Below, piece after piece: positions 23,419-34,791 of a stretch of 36,883 bases of DNA. Under the pieces are notes generated by a model. The model did no database searches and was not told the origin of the DNA. It saw nothing but the letters and a program-made list of their open reading frames with translations. The DNA comes from Aeriscardovia sp. (GTDB lineage Bacteria; Actinomycetota; Actinomycetes; Actinomycetales; Bifidobacteriaceae): NCBI GenBank assembly GCA_017537945.1, contig JAFYJT010000056.1:1-36883 (forward strand), written 5' to 3'. The position numbers and the translations under genes were made by a program. Each line of letters opens with the position of its first letter. Position 1 is the first letter of the stretch.

Positions 23419-23492
23419 TAGCGGGGTCAGGATTTGAACCTGAGACCTCTGGGTTATGAGCCCAGCGAGCTACCGAGCTGCTCCACCCCGCG
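23419..23492 (-). tRNA. Initiator tRNA-fMet (anticodon CAU)
   Basis: 74 encoded bases without CCA. Initiator hallmarks are clear. The first base pair is unpaired (C1 opposite U72), and the anticodon stem carries three consecutive G-C pairs flanking the loop CTCATAA. The D-arm is of the GAGCAGCTCGGTAGCTC type. T-arm: TCAGG-TTCAAAT-CCTGA. The sequence is close to the actinobacterial initiator as I remember it. It lies convergent with the oxalate genes, has its own promoter and terminator, and is transcribed away from the ATP synthase operon. Confidence 0.95.
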
Positions 23493-23506
23493 TCGGTGTG
23501 ATTCTA

Positions 23507-23535
23507 ATTTTAGCAGGTGAAAAGGATAAGCGCAA
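23507..23535 (-). promoter_or_regulatory. Promoter of the initiator tRNA gene
   Basis: On the minus strand TTGCGC (23530-23535) and TAAAAT (23507-23512) are 17 bases apart. The predicted start is a few bases before the mature 5' end at 23492. Confidence 0.6.
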
Positions 23536-23672
23536 CAAGGGCAAAAAAGGCGGGGGGTTGTCTTAGGATACTTATAGATTAAAGGGGTATGACGCCGATT
23601 TTACTTTGGATGAATCGCGCGCAATCGACGAGATATCGAGTAGAAGGCGAGGGATAATGCCCATCCTAGAAA

Positions 23673-24790
<1,118 letters not shown>

Positions 24791-24808
24791 TTTCTTCGGG
24801 AGGCCCCG

Positions 24809-25345
24809 ATGTTTGTGTTAGCAGCAGGTTCCGGATCCAGCCTGTTTTTCCCCAAGGTTTACGATTTAATCTGGTCTTCGGTCGTCCTTATAGTCCTCCT
24901 CATAGTTTTTGCCAAATTCGTTATGCCCAAATTCAACAAGGTCATGGATGAGAGGGCGAAGAAAATCAAGGGGCAGATAGACGAGGCCACCGCCATGAAA
25001 AAGGACGCCGCAAACCTCAAAGAGCAGTACGACGAACTTTTGGGATCTGCAAAAGCGGAGGCTGAAAAGATCCGCCAGGACGCGAAGGCCCAGGCAGAGC
25101 AGATTGTGGCCCGGGCCGAGAGCCAGGCAAAAGCGGAGGCTGAAAAGATCCGCCAGGACGCGAAAGCCGCTTTGGAGGCCCAGAAGGCCAAGGCCCTTTC
25201 CGATTTAAGCGAGGAAGTGGGGAATTTGGCGGCGTCCATGGCCTCCAAAATTTTAGGGACGGAACTGAAAGATCCCTCCAGCCGTTCCTCAATGGCGGAT
25301 TCCGCCATTGAAAGAATCGGCTCTGAAGGGGGAAGCCAATCTTGA
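24809..25345 (+). CDS. atpF: ATP synthase F0 subunit b
   Basis: Peripheral stalk subunit, 178 residues. One N-terminal transmembrane helix (about 18-38, VYDLIWSSVVLIVLLIVFAKFV) is followed by a long charged coiled coil with the family motif MDERAKKIKGQIDEA. A notable feature is a 13-residue repeat, AKAEAEKIRQDAK, present twice, 26 residues apart, encoded by 38 identical bases (25049-25086 and 25127-25164). GGGAGG-type purines precede ATG 24809. The stop TGA overlaps the TTG start of atpH. Confidence 0.95.
   Translation: MFVLAAGSGSSLFFPKVYDLIWSSVVLIVLLIVFAKFVMPKFNKVMDERAKKIKGQIDEATAMKKDAANLKEQYDELLGSAKAEAEKIRQDAKAQAEQIVARAESQAKAEAEKIRQDAKAALEAQKAKALSDLSEEVGNLAASMASKILGTELKDPSSRSSMADSAIERIGSEGGSQS
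25049..25164 (+). repeat. Internal 38-bp direct repeat in atpF
   Basis: Bases 25049-25086 and 25127-25164 are identical, with a period of 78 bases (26 codons). They encode the same 13 residues of the stalk coiled coil. Flanking bases diverge immediately, so only the core is shared. Identity at synonymous positions implies recent duplication or gene conversion rather than selection on protein alone. Confidence 0.85.
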
Positions 25346-26175
25346 AAGGCCAAACTTCCAGGCTGTCCTTGGAAAGCGTGAAAAAAAGATCGGAGGCGGA
25401 GATTTTAAAGAGCCCGGATCCTGTTTCAAGCGCCCGGGCCCTCTTCTTCCTCTCCTCCCTCCTTTCTTCGCGCCGCAAAGTCCTAGAGGCCTTTTCAGAT
25501 TCCTCCCACACCCCTGAAGAAAAGGCGCAGCTCGCTTCCTGCCTCCTTTCCTCCCCTTCCGCCGCCGCTTCCAAAATCATGGCCCTCCTTTCTTCCTCCC
25601 TTTGGAGCCAGAGGGAGGATCTGGCTTGGGGGGCCAATGAAATGGGCAAGGAGTGCCTAATGGAAGCGGCAAAAAAGGAGGGAAAACTTGAAAAAGTAAG
25701 GGAAGAGCTGGAGGCCTTCCACTCCCTCGCCCTTTCTTTCCCCCTCCTCGACCGCTCCCTTTCCGACAGGCTCGCCCGCCCCCCCAAGCGCTCTTCGCTT
25801 TGCAGGGAGCTTTTGCCGGAGGAATTTGAACCGGAGAGCCGGGCCTTTGCAGAAAGGTGCGCCGAAGAGGGAGGGGGGAGGTACTCGGGCAGGCTTTTGA
25901 AAGTGATAGGGGGCATAACCTCCTTCATGGGGGAAGCCGGAATCGAAGTAAGGTCGGCTTCGCCTCTCACGGCCCGGCAGGCTTCGGACTTAAAGGAGGC
26001 CTACGCCAAAAAGCTGGGGAAGCCCGTGCACCTGCGCCAAATCCTGGATCCGGGGCTCGTGGGGGGATTTAAAGTCCGATGCGGAGCCGAAGTTACGGAT
26101 ATGAGCGCCCAGGCCCAGCTTAAGGCCCTTTGCGGGGCCATGCGCAAAGAGATGGCCTTTTCCATCAAAGTTTAA
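25342..26175 (+). CDS. atpH: ATP synthase F1 subunit delta
   Basis: Connects the peripheral stalk to the top of F1. The 277 residues are about 100 longer than the E. coli protein but normal for actinobacteria, where extra N-terminal helical sequence is common. The conserved C-terminal block includes the region from ARQASDLKEAYAKKLGKPV to LDPGLVGGFKVRCG, typical of OSCP/delta. The middle is Ser/Leu/Arg-rich and poorly conserved. TTG 25342 is the start, with GGGGGAAG 6 bases upstream, and it overlaps the atpF stop. Confidence 0.92.
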   Translation: MKGQTSRLSLESVKKRSEAEILKSPDPVSSARALFFLSSLLSSRRKVLEAFSDSSHTPEEKAQLASCLLSSPSAAASKIMALLSSSLWSQREDLAWGANEMGKECLMEAAKKEGKLEKVREELEAFHSLALSFPLLDRSLSDRLARPPKRSSLCRELLPEEFEPESRAFAERCAEEGGGRYSGRLLKVIGGITSFMGEAGIEVRSASPLTARQASDLKEAYAKKLGKPVHLRQILDPGLVGGFKVRCGAEVTDMSAQAQLKALCGAMRKEMAFSIKV

Positions 26176-26184
26176 GGAAATCAA

Positions 26185-27803
26185 ATGACGGATTTGAAAA
26201 TAGATCCGGGAAAGATACGGCAGGCCCTTGAACAGTTTGCCAGCTCTTACTCCCCGTCCAGCCCTCCAAGCGAACAAGTGGGAAGGGTAGTGAACGCCGG
26301 GGACGGCATAGCCAGGGTCTCGGGACTTCCCGGATGCATGTCAAACGAGCTTCTTGTCTTCGAAGGGGGGGTGCAGGGATTGGCCTTCAATTTGGACGAG
26401 CAGGAAATTGGGGCCGTGATCCTGGGGGACTTTTCCGGAATCGAAGAAGGGCAGCCGGTAAAAAGGACCGGGAAGGTCCTTTCGGTCCCGGTAGGGGACG
26501 CGTACCTCGGAAGGGTTGTAGACCCCCTGGGCCACCCTATAGACGGCCTGGGGGAGATCAAATGCGACGAAAGCCGCATCCTGGAAGCCCAGGCCCCCGA
26601 CGTCATCCACAGGAAGAGCGTGCACGAGCCTTTGCAGACCGGAATAAAGGCCATTGACGCCATGGTGCCCATAGGCCGGGGGCAAAGGCAGCTGATCATC
26701 GGAGACAGGCAGACAGGCAAGACCGCGATCGCGCTCGATGCGATGATCAACCAGAGGAAGAACTGGGAGAGCGGGGATCCGGTGCGCCAGGTGCGCTGCA
26801 TTTACGTGGCCGTGGGCCAGAAAGGCTCGACAATAGCCGGCGTAAAGGCCTCTTTGGAAGAAAACGGGGCCATGGCCTACACCACGATAGTCGCTGCCAG
26901 CGCCTCGGATTCGGCCGGGTTCAAATACATCGCCCCTTACACGGGATCCGCCATAGGGCAGCACTGGATGTACGCCGGCAAGCACGTCCTCATCGTTTTC
27001 GACGACCTTTCCAAGCAGGCTGAAGCCTACAGGGCTATTTCCCTCCTCCTGCGCCGCCCCCCGGGGAGGGAGGCGTATCCCGGGGACGTCTTCTACCTCC
27101 ACTCCCGCCTCCTGGAAAGATGCGCCAAGCTTTCGGACGACAAGGGCGGGGGCTCGATGACCGGGCTTCCTATAGTCGAAACCAAGGCCAACGACATCTC
27201 CGCCTACATCCCCACCAACGTCATTTCCATTACCGACGGCCAGATTTTCCTGCAGTCAGACCTTTTCAACTCCGGGCAAAGGCCGGCAATAGACGTAGGA
27301 AGGTCGGTTTCAAGGGTGGGGGGCGCGGCCCAGACCAAAGCTTTGAAAAAGGTTTCGGGCACCCTCAAGATTTCCCTTGCGCGCTACAGGGACCTTAAGG
27401 GCTTTGCCATGTTCTCTTCCGACCTTGACCCGGCCACAAGGGGGGAGCTTACAAGGGGATCCAGGCTTATGGAGCTTTTGAAGCAGCCCCAGTTCCACCC
27501 CGTGGCGATGGAAAGGCAGGTCGTGCAGGTCTGGTGCGGCACCCACGGCAAATACGACGATTTGGATCTCGAAGACGTCCTGCCTTTCGCGAACCAGTTG
27601 TGCGACTGGCTTGAAGACGAAAGCGGGATTCTGGGCGAAATCAGGTCGAGCAAGAACTTTTCCAAAGAAACCGAAGCGGAGCTCGAAAAGGCGGTGGAAG
27701 AGTTCAGGAAAAGGTTTATAACCCACACCGGAAAGCCCCTGGCGAAGGAGGCGGGCCCCGTGGGGGAAGTTGACCAGGAGAAGATGGTGGTGGGGCAAGC
27801 TTA

Positions 27804-27804
<1 letters not shown>
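26185..27804 (+). CDS. atpA: ATP synthase F1 subunit alpha
   Basis: Non-catalytic nucleotide-binding subunit of the alpha3beta3 hexamer, 539 residues. The P-loop [11 protein letters not shown] lies near residue 172. [19 protein letters not shown] is the N-terminal beta-barrel region, and [22 protein letters not shown] is the alpha/beta signature region. The C-terminus [14 protein letters not shown] extends a little beyond the E. coli end. AAGGA lies a few bases before ATG 26185, and the stop shares one base with the atpG start. Confidence 0.97.
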
Positions 27805-30153
<2,349 letters not shown>

Positions 30154-30432
30154 ATGCCCGGAAAGACTTTTGAAGTCACGGTGGTTTCGAGGGAAAGGCC
30201 CCTCTGGAAGGGGGAAGCCTCCCAGGCGGAGGTGCCCGCCATGGGAGGGGGCCTCACTTTCCTTCCCGGCCACGCTTCGGCCTTCATCCTCCTTTCCGAA
30301 GGGGAGGTGAAGCTTAAAGGCGAAGAGGAGCGGGACTTTTCGGTCCAGGGGGGCTTTGCCTCCTTTGAGCGGAACCAAATGGTGATAGCCGTAGACAGCG
30401 CCAAGGAGGAAGCCTCCGGGGAAAAATCCTGA
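30154..30432 (+). CDS. atpC: ATP synthase F1 subunit epsilon (short form)
   Basis: Rotor subunit joining gamma to the c-ring, 92 residues. Only the N-terminal beta-sandwich domain is present: FEVTVVSRERPLWKGEASQAEVPAMGG and LTFLPGHAS, then FASFERNQMVIAVDSA. The helical C-terminal domain that inhibits ATP hydrolysis in E. coli is missing, which is common in actinobacteria. The ATG follows the atpD stop without a gap. A strong terminator follows 17 bases after the stop, closing the operon. Confidence 0.94.
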   Translation: MPGKTFEVTVVSRERPLWKGEASQAEVPAMGGGLTFLPGHASAFILLSEGEVKLKGEEERDFSVQGGFASFERNQMVIAVDSAKEEASGEKS

Positions 30433-30440
30433 GGAAGGCG

Positions 30441-30472
30441 CAAAAAAAGTCCGGCCGCAGCCGGATTTTTTT
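30441..30472. terminator. Bidirectional intrinsic terminator between atpC and the FKBP lipoprotein gene
   Basis: TCCGGC-CGCA-GCCGGA (30450-30465) is flanked by seven A before and seven T after, so it works on both strands. It closes the atp operon on the plus strand and the FKBP lipoprotein gene on the minus strand, whose stop is at 30478. Confidence 0.93.
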
Positions 30473-30477
30473 GTAGG

Positions 30478-31440
30478 CTAATCTCCCGAACCCAAAATAT
30501 CCACCACGAACACCAAAGTTGAATTTGCGGGGATGCCGCTCTGTGCCGTGCTGCCGTACCCCATGCTCGGAGGGATTATCAGAAGGACTTGCGAGCCTAC
30601 GGTTTGGCCTGCCAGCCCCTTCTGGAACCCTTCTATTGTATTGGACAAAGAGAAGGAGGCCGTGGTGTTTCCCTCGCTCCACGTCGACTGGAACTGCTTT
30701 TTAGAGGAGAGCACCCAGCCGGAATATTTGACTACGACCGACCCTGAAGAGGGGACCACTGGGCCCGAGCCTTTGATGATGGTCTGGGCCACGAACTTGC
30801 CGTCGGACTTGTAGTTGTTAAAGTCCAGGCTGGGCTCCCCGGTGGAGGGGTTGCTTGTAACCTTTGGAAGGTCGGAAGGGATGTTTTCCACTTTCGCCCC
30901 CTCCGCCTTCGGCAGAGTCTTTAGCACGCTCATAAGGGTCATAACGGATATGTAGGCGTCCCCGCTGTTGGCCGCCCCGGAAGCCGAAGAGCTTTCCTGG
31001 GTCCCGGGGGTCCCGAAGGCGATGGAGGCCCCGATTTTCTGGGAGGCGATTGCCTGCTCGAAGTCGGAGTCCAAAGAATTATTCAAAGTAAGGGAGCACG
31101 AAGGGGCCTGCTTCCAGGTCGAATCTATCTTGGAGCCCGTCCGGGCGTTGTAGACCACGTACTGGTAGCACACTGTTTCGCCTTCTTTAAGCTGCGCTCC
31201 CGTGCCGGGGATCAATACGGAGTAGGACTTTTGCGAAATCGTCATCGGAGTTTTGAAATGGACTTCGGGCTCTTGCCCGCTTTTGCCCGTGGCGCTCACC
31301 CCCTCCAATTTGGGAAGGGGGGAAGAAGAGGAGGAAGAAGCGTTGCCGCAAGCGGCCAGAGCTGCGCACATCCCCGCCGCCGCCAGGGCGGAAAGGGCCA
31401 GCTTTGCGGCCTTGGGCCTATGAATATGCACGTTAAACAT
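30478..31440 (-). CDS. FKBP-type peptidyl-prolyl isomerase, lipoprotein with two FKBP-like domains
   Basis: Surface-exposed folding factor. The 320 residues begin with a lipoprotein signal ending in LAAC, with the modified Cys at 31, then a Ser-rich linker. A first, degenerate FKBP-like domain (about 60-170, with SVLIPGTGAQLKEGETVCYQYVVY) is followed by a canonical one (about 215-320, with KGSGPVVPSSGSVVVKYSGWV and then MGYGSTAQSGIPANSTLVFVVDIL). ATG 31440 is the start because the lipobox is then correctly placed. The frame continues to 31500 without a ribosome site. TATAAA only 4 bases upstream suggests a leaderless mRNA. The gene is divergent from the membrane protein operon. Confidence 0.92.
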   Translation of the reverse strand: MFNVHIHRPKAAKLALSALAAAGMCAALAACGNASSSSSSPLPKLEGVSATGKSGQEPEVHFKTPMTISQKSYSVLIPGTGAQLKEGETVCYQYVVYNARTGSKIDSTWKQAPSCSLTLNNSLDSDFEQAIASQKIGASIAFGTPGTQESSSASGAANSGDAYISVMTLMSVLKTLPKAEGAKVENIPSDLPKVTSNPSTGEPSLDFNNYKSDGKFVAQTIIKGSGPVVPSSGSVVVKYSGWVLSSKKQFQSTWSEGNTTASFSLSNTIEGFQKGLAGQTVGSQVLLIIPPSMGYGSTAQSGIPANSTLVFVVDILGSGD

Positions 31441-31444
31441 CTGA

Positions 31445-31452
31445 TTTATAAT
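31445..31452. promoter_or_regulatory. Overlapping divergent -10 boxes
   Basis: TATAAT (31447-31452, plus strand) faces TATAAA (31445-31450, minus strand). They share four bases, so the two promoters would compete for RNA polymerase. The minus box lies 4 bases before ATG 31440. No clear -35 is visible on either side. Confidence 0.45.
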
Positions 31453-31488
31453 AAGCTGTAATGTAAACTTTTGAGAGCGAAGGCGAGC

Positions 31489-32661
31489 GTGGACAGACAT
31501 TCACCCCCATCTGGAAAAGCCTCTCCAAAGGGGGCCTCGGCTTTCAAAATCATCCGGGCCGCTTTAAGCGCCGTTTTTACGGCCCTGGCGGTCGTTTTTT
31601 TCATCCTTTCCGCCTTTTCCTCGGCCCTTTGGAAGTCGAGGAGCGAGATTTCGGCTTCCCTTTCCTCTTCCAGCCTCTACCTTGTCTCCGTACCCGGGCT
31701 TTTGTCCCTTACGGGGAGCCGGGTAAAAGTTGCGGCCTTTTCCTCCTCCCCCGTATGCGTAGCGATAGCCCAAAGCGCCGACGCCCAAGGCTGGGTAGGC
31801 TCCAGCCCCTACGTGCAGATAAACGGGCTTTCTTCCTGGAAGAACCTGAGGAGCCGCCCTTTGTCCGGCTCCCAGAGTTATCCCGACAAGGATCCGGTCC
31901 CTTTCCAGGACAGCGACATGTGGGAAAAAGTGGACTGCGGCCGGCAGCCGGATTTTGAGTGGGAGCCCGGGCCGGATCAGTCCCTCATCCTTTTCAACCC
32001 GGCGCAAAGGAACGTGGACCTGGTTTTGGGGTGGAAAAGGGTGAAAATTGCAAACCTCACCGCCCCTTACGCCTTTTTGGGGTGCGTTTCCCTCCTTCTG
32101 GCGGCGGTGAGCCTGGAATTTTCCAGGCTGAAGGAGATCGGATCCAAAGAGCCCCCGTCCCCCCTCCCTTCGCCTCAAACTCCGGCCCCTTCTCCGCGCT
32201 GGGCCCAAGACCAGCTGGCCGCCGAAAAGCGCAAAGCCAGGGTTTTGCCCCGCACCGTGAAAAGCACGAAAATATTTAAGATAAGGGAGAAAACCGAGGA
32301 GGACGAAGTAAGCACGCAAGTAATGGACCTTTCCGCTTTGCGGGGCATGCAGGTAGCCCTCGAAGAGGATCCGAAGGCCCTAAAGCCCTCCCTTTTCGGA
32401 TCCGAGCCCCCTTCCTTCCCCGTGGCTTCTTCGCCCCTGGCGGCCGGGACCGTGTTTTCCGTAACTTCCTCCAAAGAAAGCGATCCGGCTTCAAAAAAGA
32501 AGGGGCCGGCGATAGTGGACAAAAGCAGCGTCAACCTGCTGGCCAAGCCGGGATCCCAAGATCAAGTCCAGCTGCACCCGAAGGGCGAAGACCTGGGGGC
32601 TTATTTTGAAAGGCTGAAAGAGGAAAAGAGGGGGGAAAAGAAGCATGAAAAGAAAGCCTAA
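31489..32661 (+). CDS. Hypothetical two-transmembrane protein with cytoplasmic tail
   Basis: I do not recognise a named family. The 390 residues have a basic N-terminus and a first hydrophobic helix (about 20-43, RAALSAVFTALAVVFFILSAF). A probably extracytoplasmic region of about 145 residues follows, rich in Ser, Trp and aromatic residues and containing two Cys. A second helix (about 190-210, YAFLGCVSLLLAAVSLEF) leads to a long polar Pro/Ser/Lys-rich tail, presumably cytoplasmic. GTG 31489 is preferred because GAAGG lies 6 bases upstream; TTG 31471 has no such site. The 3' end overlaps the lipoprotein gene by 17 bases, implying coupled translation. Confidence 0.72.
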   Translation: MDRHSPPSGKASPKGASAFKIIRAALSAVFTALAVVFFILSAFSSALWKSRSEISASLSSSSLYLVSVPGLLSLTGSRVKVAAFSSSPVCVAIAQSADAQGWVGSSPYVQINGLSSWKNLRSRPLSGSQSYPDKDPVPFQDSDMWEKVDCGRQPDFEWEPGPDQSLILFNPAQRNVDLVLGWKRVKIANLTAPYAFLGCVSLLLAAVSLEFSRLKEIGSKEPPSPLPSPQTPAPSPRWAQDQLAAEKRKARVLPRTVKSTKIFKIREKTEEDEVSTQVMDLSALRGMQVALEEDPKALKPSLFGSEPPSFPVASSPLAAGTVFSVTSSKESDPASKKKGPAIVDKSSVNLLAKPGSQDQVQLHPKGEDLGAYFERLKEEKRGEKKHEKKA

Positions 32662-33640
32662 AGCTTTTTTCGCCTTCCTCCTTTCCCTCCTCCTCTTCCC
32701 GCTCCTGGCCGGATGCGGGGATTCGATGGTAGAAGAGCCGGTCCCCCCCAAGGGCGGGCAGGAGGCGTGCGTAACGGAAAGCACGCGGAAAAACGCGGAG
32801 GAAAGGATAATTTCGGGCCTTCAAGCCGCAGGCAATTCCGGATTTTCCCTCCTCCCCTCCCTGCTTGCAGGCCCGGAGCTCTCCATAAGGGAAAGCCAGA
32901 TGAAAGTGGCGAACGCCACTGGGCAGCCTAACGAAGACATGGTCATCCCTTACGCCGCCTCCGCCGTCTTCCTCCCTTCTTCCTGCCTTTGGCCTAGATC
33001 CATTACGGTGCTTAGCGAGCCTACCGGAAACCAGTATTCGCAAAGGGTTTTGACTTTTACCCAGCCTTCCCCCAGATCGAACTACAAGCTCTGGTCGGAA
33101 GTGGTGCTCTTCCCAGGAGCCCAGCTCCCCTTCAAGGCCTCGGGCGAAAAACGGATAAAATTCGGCGACCAATTGGACGCGGGGCTGATAGCCACCCCCC
33201 AGGAGGCCGTTTCCTGGTACGCGAACGTGCTGGAAGAAGGGGAAAAGTCGCCCCACCTCCATTCCTTTGAAACCGGGGACCTCTATTTGGAGGTGCAGGA
33301 GCTCAGATCCGAGTTTTCTTCCGCCCTCTCAGCCTCCAAAGGGAGCCAGAAGGAGGCCTTTTCCCCCCAGTATTCTTCGGCCAAGATACTCAAGCTCGAA
33401 AGCGGGGATCTTGTAATCGTCCAGATCAATTCGGTCTGGACCAGGAACGCCGGCAAGGGCGGCACGGCCAAGCCGGCCACGAGCGCGGAAAAAGCCCTGT
33501 TCTCTTCTTCCAAGCCCTCCCAGTTCCTTACGGCAAAATACGTGAACGTGGTCGCGTTATTCATACCTTCTTCCTCAAAAGGTACGAAAATTGAAGTGTT
33601 GGGGGCAGAAAGGGAACCTGTCTCCGTAAAAGCGAGTTAA
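32645..33640 (+). CDS. Hypothetical lipoprotein
   Basis: The 331 residues start with the basic MKRKPK, a hydrophobic stretch and the lipobox LAGC, with the modified Cys at 24. The mature part is Ser- and aromatic-rich. It contains KVANATGQPNEDMVIPYAASAVFLPSSCLWPRS and a C-terminal region with VVALFIPSSSKGTKIEVLG. No catalytic motif is recognised. GGGGGGAAAAG precedes ATG 32645. It overlaps the upstream two-TM gene and is followed 10 bases later by the thioredoxin-fold gene, so the three look like one operon dealing with the cell envelope or secretion. That function is inferred only from context. Confidence 0.75.
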   Translation: MKRKPKAFFAFLLSLLLFPLLAGCGDSMVEEPVPPKGGQEACVTESTRKNAEERIISGLQAAGNSGFSLLPSLLAGPELSIRESQMKVANATGQPNEDMVIPYAASAVFLPSSCLWPRSITVLSEPTGNQYSQRVLTFTQPSPRSNYKLWSEVVLFPGAQLPFKASGEKRIKFGDQLDAGLIATPQEAVSWYANVLEEGEKSPHLHSFETGDLYLEVQELRSEFSSALSASKGSQKEAFSPQYSSAKILKLESGDLVIVQINSVWTRNAGKGGTAKPATSAEKALFSSSKPSQFLTAKYVNVVALFIPSSSKGTKIEVLGAEREPVSVKAS

Positions 33641-33650
33641 AGGAAATCCT

Positions 33651-34610
33651 ATGAATGAAAGCGAAGAAAACAGGCAAAATGAAAAAATAGGGATATCTTT
33701 GGCCGGGGCCGTAGACTTGTCGGCAATAAAGGCCCGAAACGCCCAAAAGGCGGAAGCCGCTTCGGGGCGAAAAGGGGAGGAGGGCTTTTCCTACGTCCTG
33801 GACGTTTCCTTTTCTTCCGTCGAGTCTTACGCGCCCGCTTCCGCAACCTACCCCATCCTCCTTCTAATTTATGGGGAAGAAGGGAAGGGGCTTGCAAACG
33901 ATTTGGCCAGGGCGGTGGAAAAGGAAAAAGGGAAGGTGCAGCTTTTGAGGATAGACGCTTCCCAGGATCCCGCCGAAGCCGCGGCACTGGATCCTTCCAC
34001 CCTCCCGGCGCTTTTTGCCATGATCAAAGGAAAGCTCCTCCCGCTCTTTGAAGGCCCGCTCGATATCGACGCTTCCCAGCTGCCGGAACTAGCAAAAGGC
34101 AGCGTGGAAGCGGCATTAGAGGCCGCGGCCCAAGAAGGGGTAAAAGGAAACGCGCCTATGATGGGGAGGATTAAGAAGGCGGGGGAGAAAGCCGAAGAAA
34201 AAGAAAGCCCCTATTCTGAAGCCGAAAAGCTTTCCTCCGAAGGGAAGTTCGATCAGGCCGCCGAGGCCTACAAAAAGATCGCCGAAGAAAGGCCCGGAGA
34301 CAAGGAGGCTGAAGACAAAGCCCAAAAGGCCGAGCTTATAGCCCGGGTAAAAAAGACGGATTCCGCTTTGGCAAGGAAGAAAGCCGCAGAGGATCCTTCA
34401 GATCTTTCATCCCAGCTCGAAGTGGCGGATTTGGACTTTTACGAGGGCCATGTCGAAGACGGAATAGGACGCCTTCTGGACTGCATCGCATCCGGCAACG
34501 ATCCGGAGGGCAAGGCCAAAGAGAGGCTTTTGTGCTTTTTGGGGATGCTCCCCCCTTCCGATCCGAGGGCGAAAACGGCGAGGATGAAGCTTGCGAACCT
34601 GCTGTATTAG
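33651..34610 (+). CDS. Thioredoxin-fold/TPR co-chaperone (YbbN/CnoX-like)
   Basis: 319 residues with a thioredoxin-like N-terminal half (about 45-150) and a helical TPR-like C-terminal half. The latter includes SEAEKLSSEGKFDQAAEAYKKIAEE, a typical TPR helix pair, and later EVADLDFYEGHVEDGIGRLLDCI. At the place where an active thioredoxin has WCxxC there is YGEEGKGLANDL, so it cannot act as a dithiol oxidoreductase. CnoX-like proteins without CxxC act as holdases that hand clients to chaperones. A DASQDPAEAAALDPSTLPALFAMI segment matches the thioredoxin cis-Pro region. AAAGGA precedes ATG 33651. tRNA-Arg follows 12 bases after the stop. Confidence 0.82.
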   Translation: MNESEENRQNEKIGISLAGAVDLSAIKARNAQKAEAASGRKGEEGFSYVLDVSFSSVESYAPASATYPILLLIYGEEGKGLANDLARAVEKEKGKVQLLRIDASQDPAEAAALDPSTLPALFAMIKGKLLPLFEGPLDIDASQLPELAKGSVEAALEAAAQEGVKGNAPMMGRIKKAGEKAEEKESPYSEAEKLSSEGKFDQAAEAYKKIAEERPGDKEAEDKAQKAELIARVKKTDSALARKKAAEDPSDLSSQLEVADLDFYEGHVEDGIGRLLDCIASGNDPEGKAKERLLCFLGMLPPSDPRAKTARMKLANLLY

Positions 34611-34622
34611 AATATTAAAAGC

Positions 34623-34695
34623 GGGCTCGTAGCTCAAAGGATAGAGCGTCTGTCTCCGGAACAGGAGGTTGGGGGTTCAATTCCCCTCGAGCCCA
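34623..34695 (+). tRNA. tRNA-Arg (anticodon CCG)
   Basis: 73 encoded bases. The acceptor strands GGGCTCG and CGAGCCC pair perfectly. The D-arm contains AGCTCAAAGGATAGAGC, the anticodon loop is CTCCGGA with anticodon CCG, and the T-arm is GGGGG-TTCAATT-CCCCT. CCA is not encoded. It reads CGG. T-rich sequence follows directly (CTTTTTATTGTTTTTTT), which could stop transcription. Confidence 0.95.
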
Positions 34696-34751
34696 CTTTT
34701 TATTGTTTTTTTCCGGAAAAAGCGCCCCGGCCGGATTCCAAGCCTGGAAGC

Positions 34752-34775
34752 AAAAGGCCCGGCAGGGGCCGGGCC
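34752..34775 (-). terminator. Intrinsic terminator of the surface protein gene
   Basis: Perfect 8-bp stem GGCCCGGC/GCCGGGCC with a 4-base loop, followed on the minus strand by TTTT. It begins 16 bases after the stop codon of the surface protein gene. Confidence 0.8.
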
Positions 34776-34791
34776 TAAACCGCTTTAAAAT

